DNA of 51,913 bases, taken from assembly GCA_900544405.1 (NCBI GenBank), contig UQVA01000014.1:1-51913 (forward strand), given 5' to 3'. The first letter of the stretch is position 1. Every line of letters begins with the position of its first letter. Below, in pieces: positions 44,925-51,913 of the stretch. The notes below the pieces were generated by a model, which worked only from the letters and a program-made list of their open reading frames with translations, ran no database searches and was not told where the DNA came from. A program made the position numbers and the translations under genes. The stretch is from an uncultured Eubacteriales bacterium. GTDB taxonomy: Bacteria > Bacillota > Clostridia > Oscillospirales > Oscillospiraceae.

Positions 44925-46630
44925 TATTCTATGCTCTTTTGCTCCGATCTTGGGAAGAACAGGGTGGCCTTGAACAGGTCTCCATCGACCAGCAGCTGTA
45001 GCTGGCCGTTCTGCAACTCCATGAGGCTCTTGGCAATGTTCAGCCCCAGGCCGCTGCCCTCGGTGTTCCGGGAGGTGTCTCCCCGGACGAACCGCTCCAT
45101 CAGCTCCTCGGCTCCCAGATTCAACGCCTCCCTGGACACATTTTTCACGGAAATTGTCACCGCCAGTTCCAGCGGCACCACGTCGATATAAATGCGGGTC
45201 CCCGGCATGGCATACTTGACCACGTTGCTGAACAGGTTGCTCATGACCCGCCAGGCCAGCCGCCCGTCCGCCAGCATCTGCACCGGCACCTCCGGCAGAT
45301 TCACCACCGGCGTCAGCCCCGCCGCCGTGAACTTGTCGGCAAACTCGCCCAAAGCCTGATTCACCGTCTCGGAGGCATCCAGGGCCTGAATATCCGCCTG
45401 CAAATTGCCGGTGCTGGCCTTGCTCAGCTCCACCAGGTCCTCAATGAGCTTCTTCATCCGGGCGGACTGCCGGGACAGGACCTCCAGATAGCTTTGGGCC
45501 TGTTCCGGAGACTCCGCCCGCTGCAAAAGATCAATATAATTGATGATGGACGTCAGCGGCGTTTTCAGATCGTGGGAAACGTTCGTAATCAACTCCGCTT
45601 TCATGTGTTCGGACTTGGTCTGCTGCTGAGCCGCCACCAGCGCCGCATCGCCCAGGGCGTTCAGGTCCTCGCTGAATTCCAGGAACGCACCGGTCATCAG
45701 CTTGAGGCTGACCTTGGCACTCAGATTTCCCCGGCCCATGGCCCGTGCCGCCCGGCGCAGCTTTCCAAAGCAGTAAGTCCCATAGAAGATCGCCGCAAAA
45801 TAGAGAATTACGGCAAATAACGTCACACCCGCACTCCTGGTGGCGACGCCCACCGCCAGCAGCAGGAACAGCACCATGCCGGTCAGCAGCCATTGCCAGG
45901 CCATGGGCAGCACGTTATAAACCCGTGTAAAAAACCGTACCAGCTTTCCCACGGTCCACTTGACCGCCTTGCCAATGCCATTCAGGATCCATACCAGCAG
46001 GCTGTTTTTCCACCAATAGCCCTCCCCGGCCTTGGCCTGAGCGGAAATGGCAAAGAGATAGCCCACCGTCAGCAGGCTCGCCAGGTACACCACAAACAGC
46101 AGCAGCACCGTTGGCACATCCAGGTCATATTCGATGGTCTGCCACACCAGCATCCCGGCGCTGACGGCCCCCACGGCCCAGACGATGGTGTACAGGTCCA
46201 GGGGCACCCGGTTCAGCCCGCCGGGGCGGATGACCTGGGAGCCGGTGGTCCGGCCCGCCGCAGCGCACAGGTACACCAGCAGTACCCCAAAGAGCAGCAG
46301 GCCCAGGGCGATGCCCGCATAGAGCCAGCCGTGGTAGCCATACAGCACGCCCGCCGTGGCCACGGGAGCCGTATTCAGGTAAGTCACCGCATCCATGGCC
46401 GGGACCATTTCCTTCTGCGCTGCGAAGCTCGGCGCGGCTCCCGACACGGTCAGATAGCCGCTGTCCCCGGTCGCCGTGGTAGCCGCATCCATTTCCACAT
46501 AGGATTCCGCTCCGGCGAGGTACCCGTACCCGGCCAGCAGCGCCACCCCCGCCCCGCAGGACAGGGCCAAGGCCAGCATGGCCGCACAGAGGATCACCGC
46601 AATGGTTTTCGTCCCCAATCGGGCTTTCAT
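44924..46630 (-). CDS. Membrane sensor histidine kinase
   Basis: 568 residues. N-terminal helix (about 8-35), a short external loop, then several helices up to about residue 300, more membrane segments than a minimal kinase. A HAMP-like GRGNLSAKV precedes the dimerisation box NVSHDLKTPLTS with the phospho-accepting His. The ATPase domain has an N box LFSNVVKYA and G box GSGLGLNIA. Layout resembles VanS/PhoR-type kinases that sense envelope conditions. The ATG shares one base with the response-regulator stop. The signal is unknown. Confidence 0.92.
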   Translation of the reverse strand: MKARLGTKTIAVILCAAMLALALSCGAGVALLAGYGYLAGAESYVEMDAATTATGDSGYLTVSGAAPSFAAQKEMVPAMDAVTYLNTAPVATAGVLYGYHGWLYAGIALGLLLFGVLLVYLCAAAGRTTGSQVIRPGGLNRVPLDLYTIVWAVGAVSAGMLVWQTIEYDLDVPTVLLLFVVYLASLLTVGYLFAISAQAKAGEGYWWKNSLLVWILNGIGKAVKWTVGKLVRFFTRVYNVLPMAWQWLLTGMVLFLLLAVGVATRSAGVTLFAVILYFAAIFYGTYCFGKLRRAARAMGRGNLSAKVSLKLMTGAFLEFSEDLNALGDAALVAAQQQTKSEHMKAELITNVSHDLKTPLTSIINYIDLLQRAESPEQAQSYLEVLSRQSARMKKLIEDLVELSKASTGNLQADIQALDASETVNQALGEFADKFTAAGLTPVVNLPEVPVQMLADGRLAWRVMSNLFSNVVKYAMPGTRIYIDVVPLELAVTISVKNVSREALNLGAEELMERFVRGDTSRNTEGSGLGLNIAKSLMELQNGQLQLLVDGDLFKATLFFPRSEQKSIE

Positions 46631-47325
46631 CAGCCGTTTCCTCCTTCCAGCTTGTACCCCTGTCCCCAGACGACCTTCAGATACCGGGGGTCCGAGGGGT
46701 TGATCTCGATTTTTTCCCGCAGATGCCGGATATGCACCGCCACGCTGCCCTCGCTGCCGATGGCGGATTCCCGCCAGACCCCTTCATAAATTTCCTTGGT
46801 GGAGAACACTTTTCCGGGATTCTTCATCAGCAGCCGCAGAATGCTGTACTCCGTAGGGGTCAGATAGACAGGCTCCCCGTCCACGGAGGCGGTCTTGGTA
46901 TTGTCGTTGATGGCGATGGCCCCCACCCGCACTTCCCCGGTCTCCTCCGGGCGGCTGCCCAGCCGGGCATACCGGCGCAGCTGGGACCGGACCCGTGCCA
47001 GCACCTCCACCGGCACGAAGGGCTTGGTGATATAGTCGTCGGCCCCCATGTTCAGTCCCAGCACCAGATCCTCGGTCTCGGATTTGGCGGTGAGGAAAAT
47101 AATGGGCACGTTGGAGAACTCCCGGATGCGGGCGGTGGCCGTAATCCCGTCCATGCCGGGCATCATCACGTCCATCAGGATGAGAGACAGCTCCTCCCGC
47201 CGGGCCAGCTCCACGGCCTCCAGCCCGGTGTAGGCCGTCAATAACCGGTAGCCCTCGGGGGTCAGGTAAATTTTCAAAGCGTTGACGATATCCGGCTGGT
47301 CGTCGCAAATCAGCACCGTGTACAT
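46630..47325 (-). CDS. OmpR/PhoB-family response regulator
   Basis: 231 residues from the ATG at 47323-47325 (GAGGG 8 nt upstream); a TTG two codons earlier is rejected. Receiver domain with acidic pair DDQ, phospho-acceptor Asp52 in LILMDVMMPGMDG, FLTAKSE and the Lys of YITKPF. The winged-helix domain (about 130-228) has LTPTEYSILRLLMKNPGKVF and ends VWGQGYKLEGG. Coupled to the kinase gene downstream. A TATAAT (47358-47363) on the minus strand is the likely -10. Confidence 0.95.
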   Translation of the reverse strand: MYTVLICDDQPDIVNALKIYLTPEGYRLLTAYTGLEAVELARREELSLILMDVMMPGMDGITATARIREFSNVPIIFLTAKSETEDLVLGLNMGADDYITKPFVPVEVLARVRSQLRRYARLGSRPEETGEVRVGAIAINDNTKTASVDGEPVYLTPTEYSILRLLMKNPGKVFSTKEIYEGVWRESAIGSEGSVAVHIRHLREKIEINPSDPRYLKVVWGQGYKLEGGNG

Positions 47326-47442
47326 AGGCAAAACCCTCTTTTCTCGTTTACAAGCATATTATAGCAGGATTTTTCTTCGCATGGTAGGGCTTTCCCATTA
47401 AGAATCCTTTAATTTTCCCTTTTCAAATCCTGAAAGCGGTGT

Positions 47443-47448
47443 TATAAT
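47443..47448 (+). promoter_or_regulatory. -10 box of purB
   Basis: TATAAT with a weak TTTTCA 17 nt upstream (47420-47425). The leader holds a small stem CCGGCG-AAC-CGCCGG but no purine riboswitch or T-tract. Confidence 0.55.
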
Positions 47449-47499
47449 GAAGGCACGAATCCCGGCGAACCGCCGGACAAAAAACGAGAGGTGCCCGAT

Positions 47500-48930
47500 A
47501 TGACCCATGATTCCTATGTTTCCCCCCTGTCCACCCGCTACGCCAGCCGGGAAATGCAGCATATTTTCTCCGACGACTTCAAATTCCGCACCTGGCGGCG
47601 GCTTTGGATCTCCCTGGCCAAGGCCGAGCAGAAGCTGGGGCTGGACATTACCGAGGAGCAGATTCACGAACTGGAAGCCCACAAGGACGACATCAACTAC
47701 GAAGTCGCCCAGAAGCGGGAAAAAGAGGTCCGCCACGACGTGATGAGCCATGTGTACGCCTACGGCCAGCAGTGTCCCAAGGCGGCGGGCATCATCCATT
47801 TGGGTGCCACTTCCTGCTATGTGGGTGACAACACCGATGTGGTCATCCTCCGGGAGGCCAGCCGTCTGGTGCTGCAAAAATGTGCCCAGGTGGTGAAGAA
47901 CCTGTCGGATTTTGCGAAGAAGTACAAGGATATGCCCTGCCTGGGCTACACCCACCTGCAGCCCGCTCAGCTGACCACCGTGGGCAAGCGGGCAACGCTC
48001 TGGATTTATGAGCTGACCCAGGACATGGAAAATCTGGAGTTCCAGATCGACCGTCTGCGGCTCCTGGGGTCTAAGGGTACCACAGGCACTCAGGCCTCTT
48101 TCATGGACCTTTTCGAGGGGGACCAGAAGAAGATTGCCGAAATGGAGGCGCTCATTGCCGAGGACATGGACTTCCCCGGTGTGGTCCCCGTGTCCGGCCA
48201 GACCTATTCCCGGAAAGTGGACAGCTATTTCCTCTCCTGCCTGTCCGGCATCGCCCAGAGCGCCATGAAATTCGGCAACGACCTGCGCATTCTGCAGTCC
48301 TTCGAGGAAATGGAAGAACCCTTTGAGCAGCACCAGATCGGTTCCTCCGCCATGCCCTACAAGCGCAATCCCATGCGCTCCGAGCGCATTTGCGCCCTGG
48401 CCCGGTTCGTCATCTGCGACAGCCTGAACCCGGCCTTCACCGCCGGCACCCAGTGGATGGAGCGGACCTTGGACGATTCCGCCAACAAGCGGCTTTCCGT
48501 CAGCGAAGCGTTCCTGAGCGTGGATGCCATTCTGAACATTTACATGAACGTCAGCGCCGACCTGGTGGTCAACGATCAGGTCATCCGCCGCCGGGTCATG
48601 GAAAAGCTGCCCTTCATGGCCACGGAAAACGTGATGATGGAGTCCGTGAAGCGGGGCGGGGACCGGCAGGCCCTCCATGAGGCCATCCGGGTCCATTCCC
48701 ATGCCGCCGCAAAGAAGGTCAAGCAGGAGGGCGGCAAGTGCGACCTCATCGAGCGCATGGCCGCCGACCCGGCCATCCCCATGAATCAGAGCGAGATCGA
48801 AGCCCTGCTGGACCCCAAGGCCTTCGTGGGCCGTGCCCCGGAGCAGGTTACGGAGTTCCTGCACAATGTTGTAAAGCCCATTCTGGACCGCTACCCCGGT
48901 CTGGAATTGGAAGGCATTCTGGAAGTGTAA
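47500..48930 (+). CDS. purB: Adenylosuccinate lyase
   Basis: 476 residues from the ATG at 47500 (GAGAGG upstream); a GTG three codons earlier is less likely. It makes two cuts releasing fumarate: SAICAR to AICAR, and adenylosuccinate to AMP. The fumarase/aspartase signature is SSAMPYKRNPMRSERI, and GATSCYVGDNTD (about residues 107-118) and TGTQASF bind substrate. The gene stands alone; no other purine genes are near. Length and motifs match the ADSL type common in Clostridia and animals. Confidence 0.96.
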   Translation: MTHDSYVSPLSTRYASREMQHIFSDDFKFRTWRRLWISLAKAEQKLGLDITEEQIHELEAHKDDINYEVAQKREKEVRHDVMSHVYAYGQQCPKAAGIIHLGATSCYVGDNTDVVILREASRLVLQKCAQVVKNLSDFAKKYKDMPCLGYTHLQPAQLTTVGKRATLWIYELTQDMENLEFQIDRLRLLGSKGTTGTQASFMDLFEGDQKKIAEMEALIAEDMDFPGVVPVSGQTYSRKVDSYFLSCLSGIAQSAMKFGNDLRILQSFEEMEEPFEQHQIGSSAMPYKRNPMRSERICALARFVICDSLNPAFTAGTQWMERTLDDSANKRLSVSEAFLSVDAILNIYMNVSADLVVNDQVIRRRVMEKLPFMATENVMMESVKRGGDRQALHEAIRVHSHAAAKKVKQEGGKCDLIERMAADPAIPMNQSEIEALLDPKAFVGRAPEQVTEFLHNVVKPILDRYPGLELEGILEV

Positions 48931-48941
48931 AGAAAACAGCA

Positions 48942-48979
48942 CCACGGCCCGGAGCATAAACCGCCCGGGCCGTGGTTTT
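48942..48979 (+). terminator. Terminator of purB
   Basis: A perfect 11-bp stem CCACGGCCCGG (48942-48952) with 48965-48975, a 12-nt loop, and TTTTG after it. Confidence 0.8.
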
Positions 48980-48996
48980 GTCAAATCCGCCTCCGG

Positions 48997-49036
48997 CGAG
49001 GCACGGTAGGGGCGAGGCACGGTAGGGGCGAGGCAC
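48997..49036. repeat. Tandem 16-bp repeat, 2.5 copies
   Basis: Unit CGAGGCACGGTAGGGG at 48997-49012 and 49013-49028, then CGAGGCAC, followed by GCCTCG that could pair back. Same core as the palindrome at 10766 and the fragment at 44517. The rest of 48931-49263 holds two terminators and no gene. Confidence 0.85.
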
Positions 49037-49152
49037 GCCTCGCCCGCCAACCCGTCAATGACCGAGCGTGATAAATCAACGCAGCAGCCCGCCGGGGAAT
49101 TTCCATTTATTCTTCCTTTTCTCTTCTCTTTTCCCTCTTCTCTGAACACAAA

Positions 49153-49186
49153 CCCGCCCCGGAGGAAATCTTTCCTCCGGGGCGGG
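49153..49186 (-). terminator. Terminator-like hairpin after oleate hydratase
   Basis: A perfect 16-bp stem (49153-49168 with 49171-49186) with a 2-nt spacer. Minus-strand transcripts continue TTTGTGTT, a weak T-tract, so termination could be incomplete. Confidence 0.65.
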
Positions 49187-49263
49187 CGGGTCATTTCTGC
49201 GTCAGCGGGCTTTCCCGTTGGCGTTTTCCTTTTTGGCGCACTGTCTCACCGATGTGCCGTTTT

Positions 49264-51042
49264 TCAGATGACCTTGTATTCCTTCAGGAGCTTTTCCACA
49301 TCGGTATTCCCGATTTTTTCCAGCACCTTGTGAATGGCGATCTTCTCGATGGGCGAGAACTTCATATCCGTGACCTTCTTGCCGTCCCGCAGCTTCACGG
49401 TAGCGTCCAGCAGGCACCGGACATCATACACGCTGCCCCAGACCTCCGGCACGCCCCGGTCCACGTTCAGCAGGGTGTACACGGCCTCCATGCCGGTCCG
49501 CATGGAATACTCGGTGGTGAAGATGGTGTCCCGCTTGGTCTCGGCAAACTGGCCCAGGAAGGCGAAGTTCACGGCGCCCTCCGGCACCACGTCAGGCCGG
49601 TCCCCATAAGCACGGGGCATGAAGAAGGCATCGATATAGGGCATCATGCAGGGGATGGTGTTGGCGGAATGCTCGGCCATATCCTCGATCTCGTCAACCG
49701 GCACGCCCAGATGATACAGCCACTCCATGCAAATTTCCTTGCCGGTGCAATCCCGCATGGGCTTCTTCACGTAGTCGCCGGGCTTGCCAGTGAACAGGGC
49801 ATACACCCACACCAGGCAGTGGTCCTTGGGCTGGGCCCGGAACTGAGGCTGGCGGTTGATGGTCCAGCTCAGGAGCCAGGAGGAATCCTTCACGGTGACG
49901 ATACCGCCGGTGACAACGTGGCCGGTGAAGGGATCCCGCTTGCAGATGTCCTTGATATAGGGGATGATGCGCTGGTCCAGGGTCTCCACGGTGGCGCTCT
50001 CCCAGTTGGTCAGCTCCGGGTCGGAGCAGAACTTGTCAGGATGGCCGAAGGCGGGGTCCTGTGCGGCAATCTTCCGCCACATATCCCAGCCGCCGCCCTT
50101 CTTGATCTCCTTGTTGTAGGGAGCGGGGGTGTTCTGGCTGCCCAGAGCGGAATTTTCCACACAGCCGCCGTTGGTGATGAACACCAGGTCATTTTCGGTC
50201 AGGTCGATGGCCTCGTCCTTGCCGTCCCGGGTCACTTCGATGCGCTTGGCCAGCTTGCGGGTCTTGTCGGAACAGTCGAAGAGGACGTTGTTCACCTTCA
50301 CGCCGAAATGGAAGGTCACGTTGTGATCCTCCAGGTACTTGACCATGGGCAAAATCATGGACTCGTACTGGTTATACCGGGTGAAGCGCAGGGCGGTGAA
50401 GTCGGGCAGGCCGCCGATGTGATGGATATAGCGCTGGATATACAGCTTCATTTCCAGTGCGGAGTGCCAGTTCTCGAAAGCGAACATGGTCCGCCAGTAC
50501 ATCCAGAAGTTGGAATTCAGCACCTCATCGTCAAAGAAATCGGTAATTTTCTTGTCCTGCAGCTCCTCGTTGGGGGTGAAGAACAGCTTCATGATTTCCA
50601 TGGCGCCCTTGTCGGAGATGGCGAACTTTCCGTCGGTGTGGGCGTCCTGACCACGGTTCTCGGTGGCCCGGCAGAGGGAGTAGTTGGGGTCCTCCTTGTT
50701 CAGCCAGTAGTACTCGTCCAGCACGCTGACCCCTTCCGTCTCGATGGAGGGGATGGAGTGGAACAGATCCCACATGACCTCAAAGTGGTTGTCCATTTCC
50801 CGGCCGCCCCGCATCACATAGCCCAGGTTCTCGTAGTGATAGCCGTCGCAGGCACCGCCGGCCACAGGGTCCTTTTCCAGAACATGGATGTGCTCGCCCT
50901 TCATCTGGCCGTCCCGGACCAGATAGCAGGCTGCCGTCAGAGCCGCCAGACCGCTGCCGATGATATAGGCGGACTTATTGTCCACGCCTTCGGGCTTCTT
51001 GGGCCGTGCGAATGCTTCATAGTTACCGCTGGAATAATACAT
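49264..51042 (-). CDS. ohyA: Oleate hydratase (MCRA family)
   Basis: 592 residues from the ATG at 51040-51042 (AAGGAGG upstream), full family length. FAD-binding YIIGSGLAALTAACYL lies near residue 26. RGGREMDNHFE includes Glu82, the position of the catalytic acid in the staphylococcal enzyme as I recall it. ENRGQDAHTDGKF and NRQPQFRAQPKD are typical blocks. It adds water to the 9-double bond of oleate to give 10-hydroxystearate, a detoxifying reaction of gut bacteria. The upstream same-strand TetR gene ends in its own terminator, so ohyA has a separate promoter. Confidence 0.96.
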   Translation of the reverse strand: MYYSSGNYEAFARPKKPEGVDNKSAYIIGSGLAALTAACYLVRDGQMKGEHIHVLEKDPVAGGACDGYHYENLGYVMRGGREMDNHFEVMWDLFHSIPSIETEGVSVLDEYYWLNKEDPNYSLCRATENRGQDAHTDGKFAISDKGAMEIMKLFFTPNEELQDKKITDFFDDEVLNSNFWMYWRTMFAFENWHSALEMKLYIQRYIHHIGGLPDFTALRFTRYNQYESMILPMVKYLEDHNVTFHFGVKVNNVLFDCSDKTRKLAKRIEVTRDGKDEAIDLTENDLVFITNGGCVENSALGSQNTPAPYNKEIKKGGGWDMWRKIAAQDPAFGHPDKFCSDPELTNWESATVETLDQRIIPYIKDICKRDPFTGHVVTGGIVTVKDSSWLLSWTINRQPQFRAQPKDHCLVWVYALFTGKPGDYVKKPMRDCTGKEICMEWLYHLGVPVDEIEDMAEHSANTIPCMMPYIDAFFMPRAYGDRPDVVPEGAVNFAFLGQFAETKRDTIFTTEYSMRTGMEAVYTLLNVDRGVPEVWGSVYDVRCLLDATVKLRDGKKVTDMKFSPIEKIAIHKVLEKIGNTDVEKLLKEYKVI

Positions 51043-51076
51043 ATTCAAGTCCTCCTTGGTTTTTGTTTGTGCCCAT

Positions 51077-51105
51077 AGTATATCCCGAAATTTGGGAAAC
51101 GCCAA
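51077..51105 (-). promoter_or_regulatory. ohyA promoter with dyad in the spacer
   Basis: Minus strand TTGGCG (51100-51105), 17-nt spacer, TATACT (51077-51082). The spacer contains CCCGAAATTTGGG (51084-51096), an imperfect palindrome that could be the site of the neighbouring TetR protein. A related CCCAAATTC lies in the terminator loop. Confidence 0.6.
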
Positions 51106-51117
51106 GGGACAAACAAA

Positions 51118-51148
51118 GCCGCCGTGTCCCAAATTCTGACACGGCGGC
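51118..51148 (-). terminator. Terminator of the TetR gene
   Basis: A perfect 11-bp stem GCCGCCGTGTC (51118-51128) with 51138-51148 and a 9-nt loop, then TTTGTTTGT on the minus strand. Confidence 0.75.
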
Positions 51149-51185
51149 AAAAGTATCCGAAAATCTTACAAACGGTCCCAAGTGT

Positions 51186-51743
51186 TTATTTCACGGCCAG
51201 ACGGGTGAGCGCTCTGGGGATGTTCTCGTGCATGACCAGGGACACCCGCTCCACGATTTTCGCCGGGTCCTCGCTCATACCCTGGCGGATCCAGTCCAGC
51301 ATCAGCCCCACAAAGGCGTACTTGTAGAAATTGGCCAGGAAGGCCTTGTCCTCCGGGCGCACGGACAGCCCGGCGGCTTTTTCCTCCACCACCCCGTCCA
51401 GCAGGTCGTAGGTCAGCCGGTACAGGTAGTTTTCCACCTGCTCCCGGTCGGCGCAGCGGTACACGTTCAGGATGAAGGGCTTGTTTTCCAGCACGGCGTC
51501 AAAAATGCGCAGATACCCTTCCTCCCAGGTATCGTAGGTCTTTTTCCCGTCCAGAGCCACCCGGGCGTCCTCCAGGCAGACCCATTCCACCAGGTCGTAA
51601 ATGTCCCTGAAGTGATAGTAAAAGGTCATGCGGCTGATGCCGCAGTCCTCGCAGATGTCGGTGACGGTGATCTTGTCCAGGGGCTTGGACAGCAGAAGAT
51701 GCTTCAGAGAAGCCTCCAAGGCCCGCTTGGTGATTTGAGACAT
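51186..51743 (-). CDS. TetR/AcrR-family regulator beside ohyA
   Basis: 185 residues from the ATG at 51741-51743 (GGGAGGAGGGG upstream); the reading frame extends further but without a site. The helix-turn-helix is ITVTDICEDCGISRMTFYYHF (about 22-42, shown in full family form). The C-terminal helical domain resembles the DhaS-like subgroup, with YLYRLTYDLLDGVV and FYKYAFVGLMLDWIRQGM. Adjacency to oleate hydratase suggests it senses fatty acids and controls ohyA; this is inference. Upstream lies the family B palindrome. Confidence 0.88.
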   Translation of the reverse strand: MSQITKRALEASLKHLLLSKPLDKITVTDICEDCGISRMTFYYHFRDIYDLVEWVCLEDARVALDGKKTYDTWEEGYLRIFDAVLENKPFILNVYRCADREQVENYLYRLTYDLLDGVVEEKAAGLSVRPEDKAFLANFYKYAFVGLMLDWIRQGMSEDPAKIVERVSLVMHENIPRALTRLAVK

Positions 51744-51814
51744 ATCGCCCCTCCTCCCATGCTTTTGGGGCCATTTTACCATAGCAACGAGGAAAATGCA
51801 AATGTAAAAAGGCT

Positions 51815-51913
51815 TCCCCTGTGTAGGGTTGTGCCCCGCGCAGCGAATAGAAATAAACATGACTGCCACCGGCAGTCATAAAGATTTTGGATTCGCTGCG
51901 CGGAGCACCACCC
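51815..51913. repeat. Family B repeat, copy 2, full palindromic element
   Basis: Arms 51826-51848 and 51891-51913 match in inverted orientation at 21 of 23 positions; the centre is the hairpin TGACTGCC-ACC-GGCAGTCA (51860-51878). The first 66 bp equal copy 1 at 44535. The element reaches the window edge and may continue. The outermost part (51815-51825) has no visible partner within the window. Confidence 0.75.

Noticed and set aside
47462..47476. Purine riboswitch before purB
   Set aside because: Only one small stem-loop is present; the conserved three-helix purine aptamer core is absent.
48997..49036. CRISPR array
   Set aside because: Units are contiguous with no spacers and no cas genes occur anywhere in the window.

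Overview
The window is a stretch of a GC-rich Firmicute chromosome, most likely a gut Clostridia of the Oscillospiraceae type. This is inferred from strong Shine-Dalgarno sites (AAGGAGG), TTGACA/TATAAT promoters, the clostridial gene order S10-spc-alpha with a KOW protein between map and infA, an oleate hydratase, and the dispersed palindromic repeats. No genus can be named from sequence alone.

Layout: (1) 80-2051, three paralogous small membrane proteins of unknown function, one divergent from two that overlap. (2) 2197-10724, a probable cellobiose/cellodextrin locus: LacI regulator, solute-binding lipoprotein and two ABC permeases on the minus strand, divergent from cellobiose phosphorylase (GH94) and beta-glucosidase (GH1). 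(3) 10893-17717, a lone esterase and a tightly overlapping TetR / GH2 / GPH symporter / GH36 operon for galactosides or related glycosides, whose promoter carries an operator-like palindrome. (4) 17990-19770, a MATE remnant, a membrane-anchored serine hydrolase, a repeat-rich spacer and tRNA-Thr(GGU). (5) 19825-21745, a PlsC acyltransferase and a GT4 glycosyltransferase, probably for glycolipid synthesis. (6) 21876-37475, a 32-gene ribosomal cluster from rpsJ down to rplQ with secY, adk, map, infA and rpoA, under a consensus promoter with a long leader. (7) 37853-40518, a DUF1846 protein and a PatB/MalY-type C-S lyase. (8) 40621-44505, a manganese (yybP-ykoY) riboswitch with mntP, a lipoprotein, and an MBOAT plus DHHW/AlgJ-like pair for O-acylation of a surface polymer. 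(9) 44924-48930, a sensor kinase/response regulator pair and purB. (10) 49264-51743, oleate hydratase and a TetR regulator.

The non-coding sequence is unusually structured. One palindromic repeat family (CTCATCCG, a variable stem-loop, then CCACCTTCCCC-GGGGAAGGC) occurs at 2103, 19299-19448, 44711 and 44793; at 19299-19448 two copies face each other as a MITE-like element. A second element at 44535 and 51815 has a hairpin whose loop is inverted between the copies. A three-way-junction element with a tRNA T-arm-like end lies beside tRNA-Thr. Within the otherwise tight ribosomal operon, 133 nt between rpsZ and rpsH fold into a long imperfect hairpin.

I see no CRISPR array, prophage or insertion-sequence transposase. 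The best candidates for undescribed biology are the three-membrane-protein cassette, the palindromic repeats, and the non-coding structures inside the ribosomal operon.
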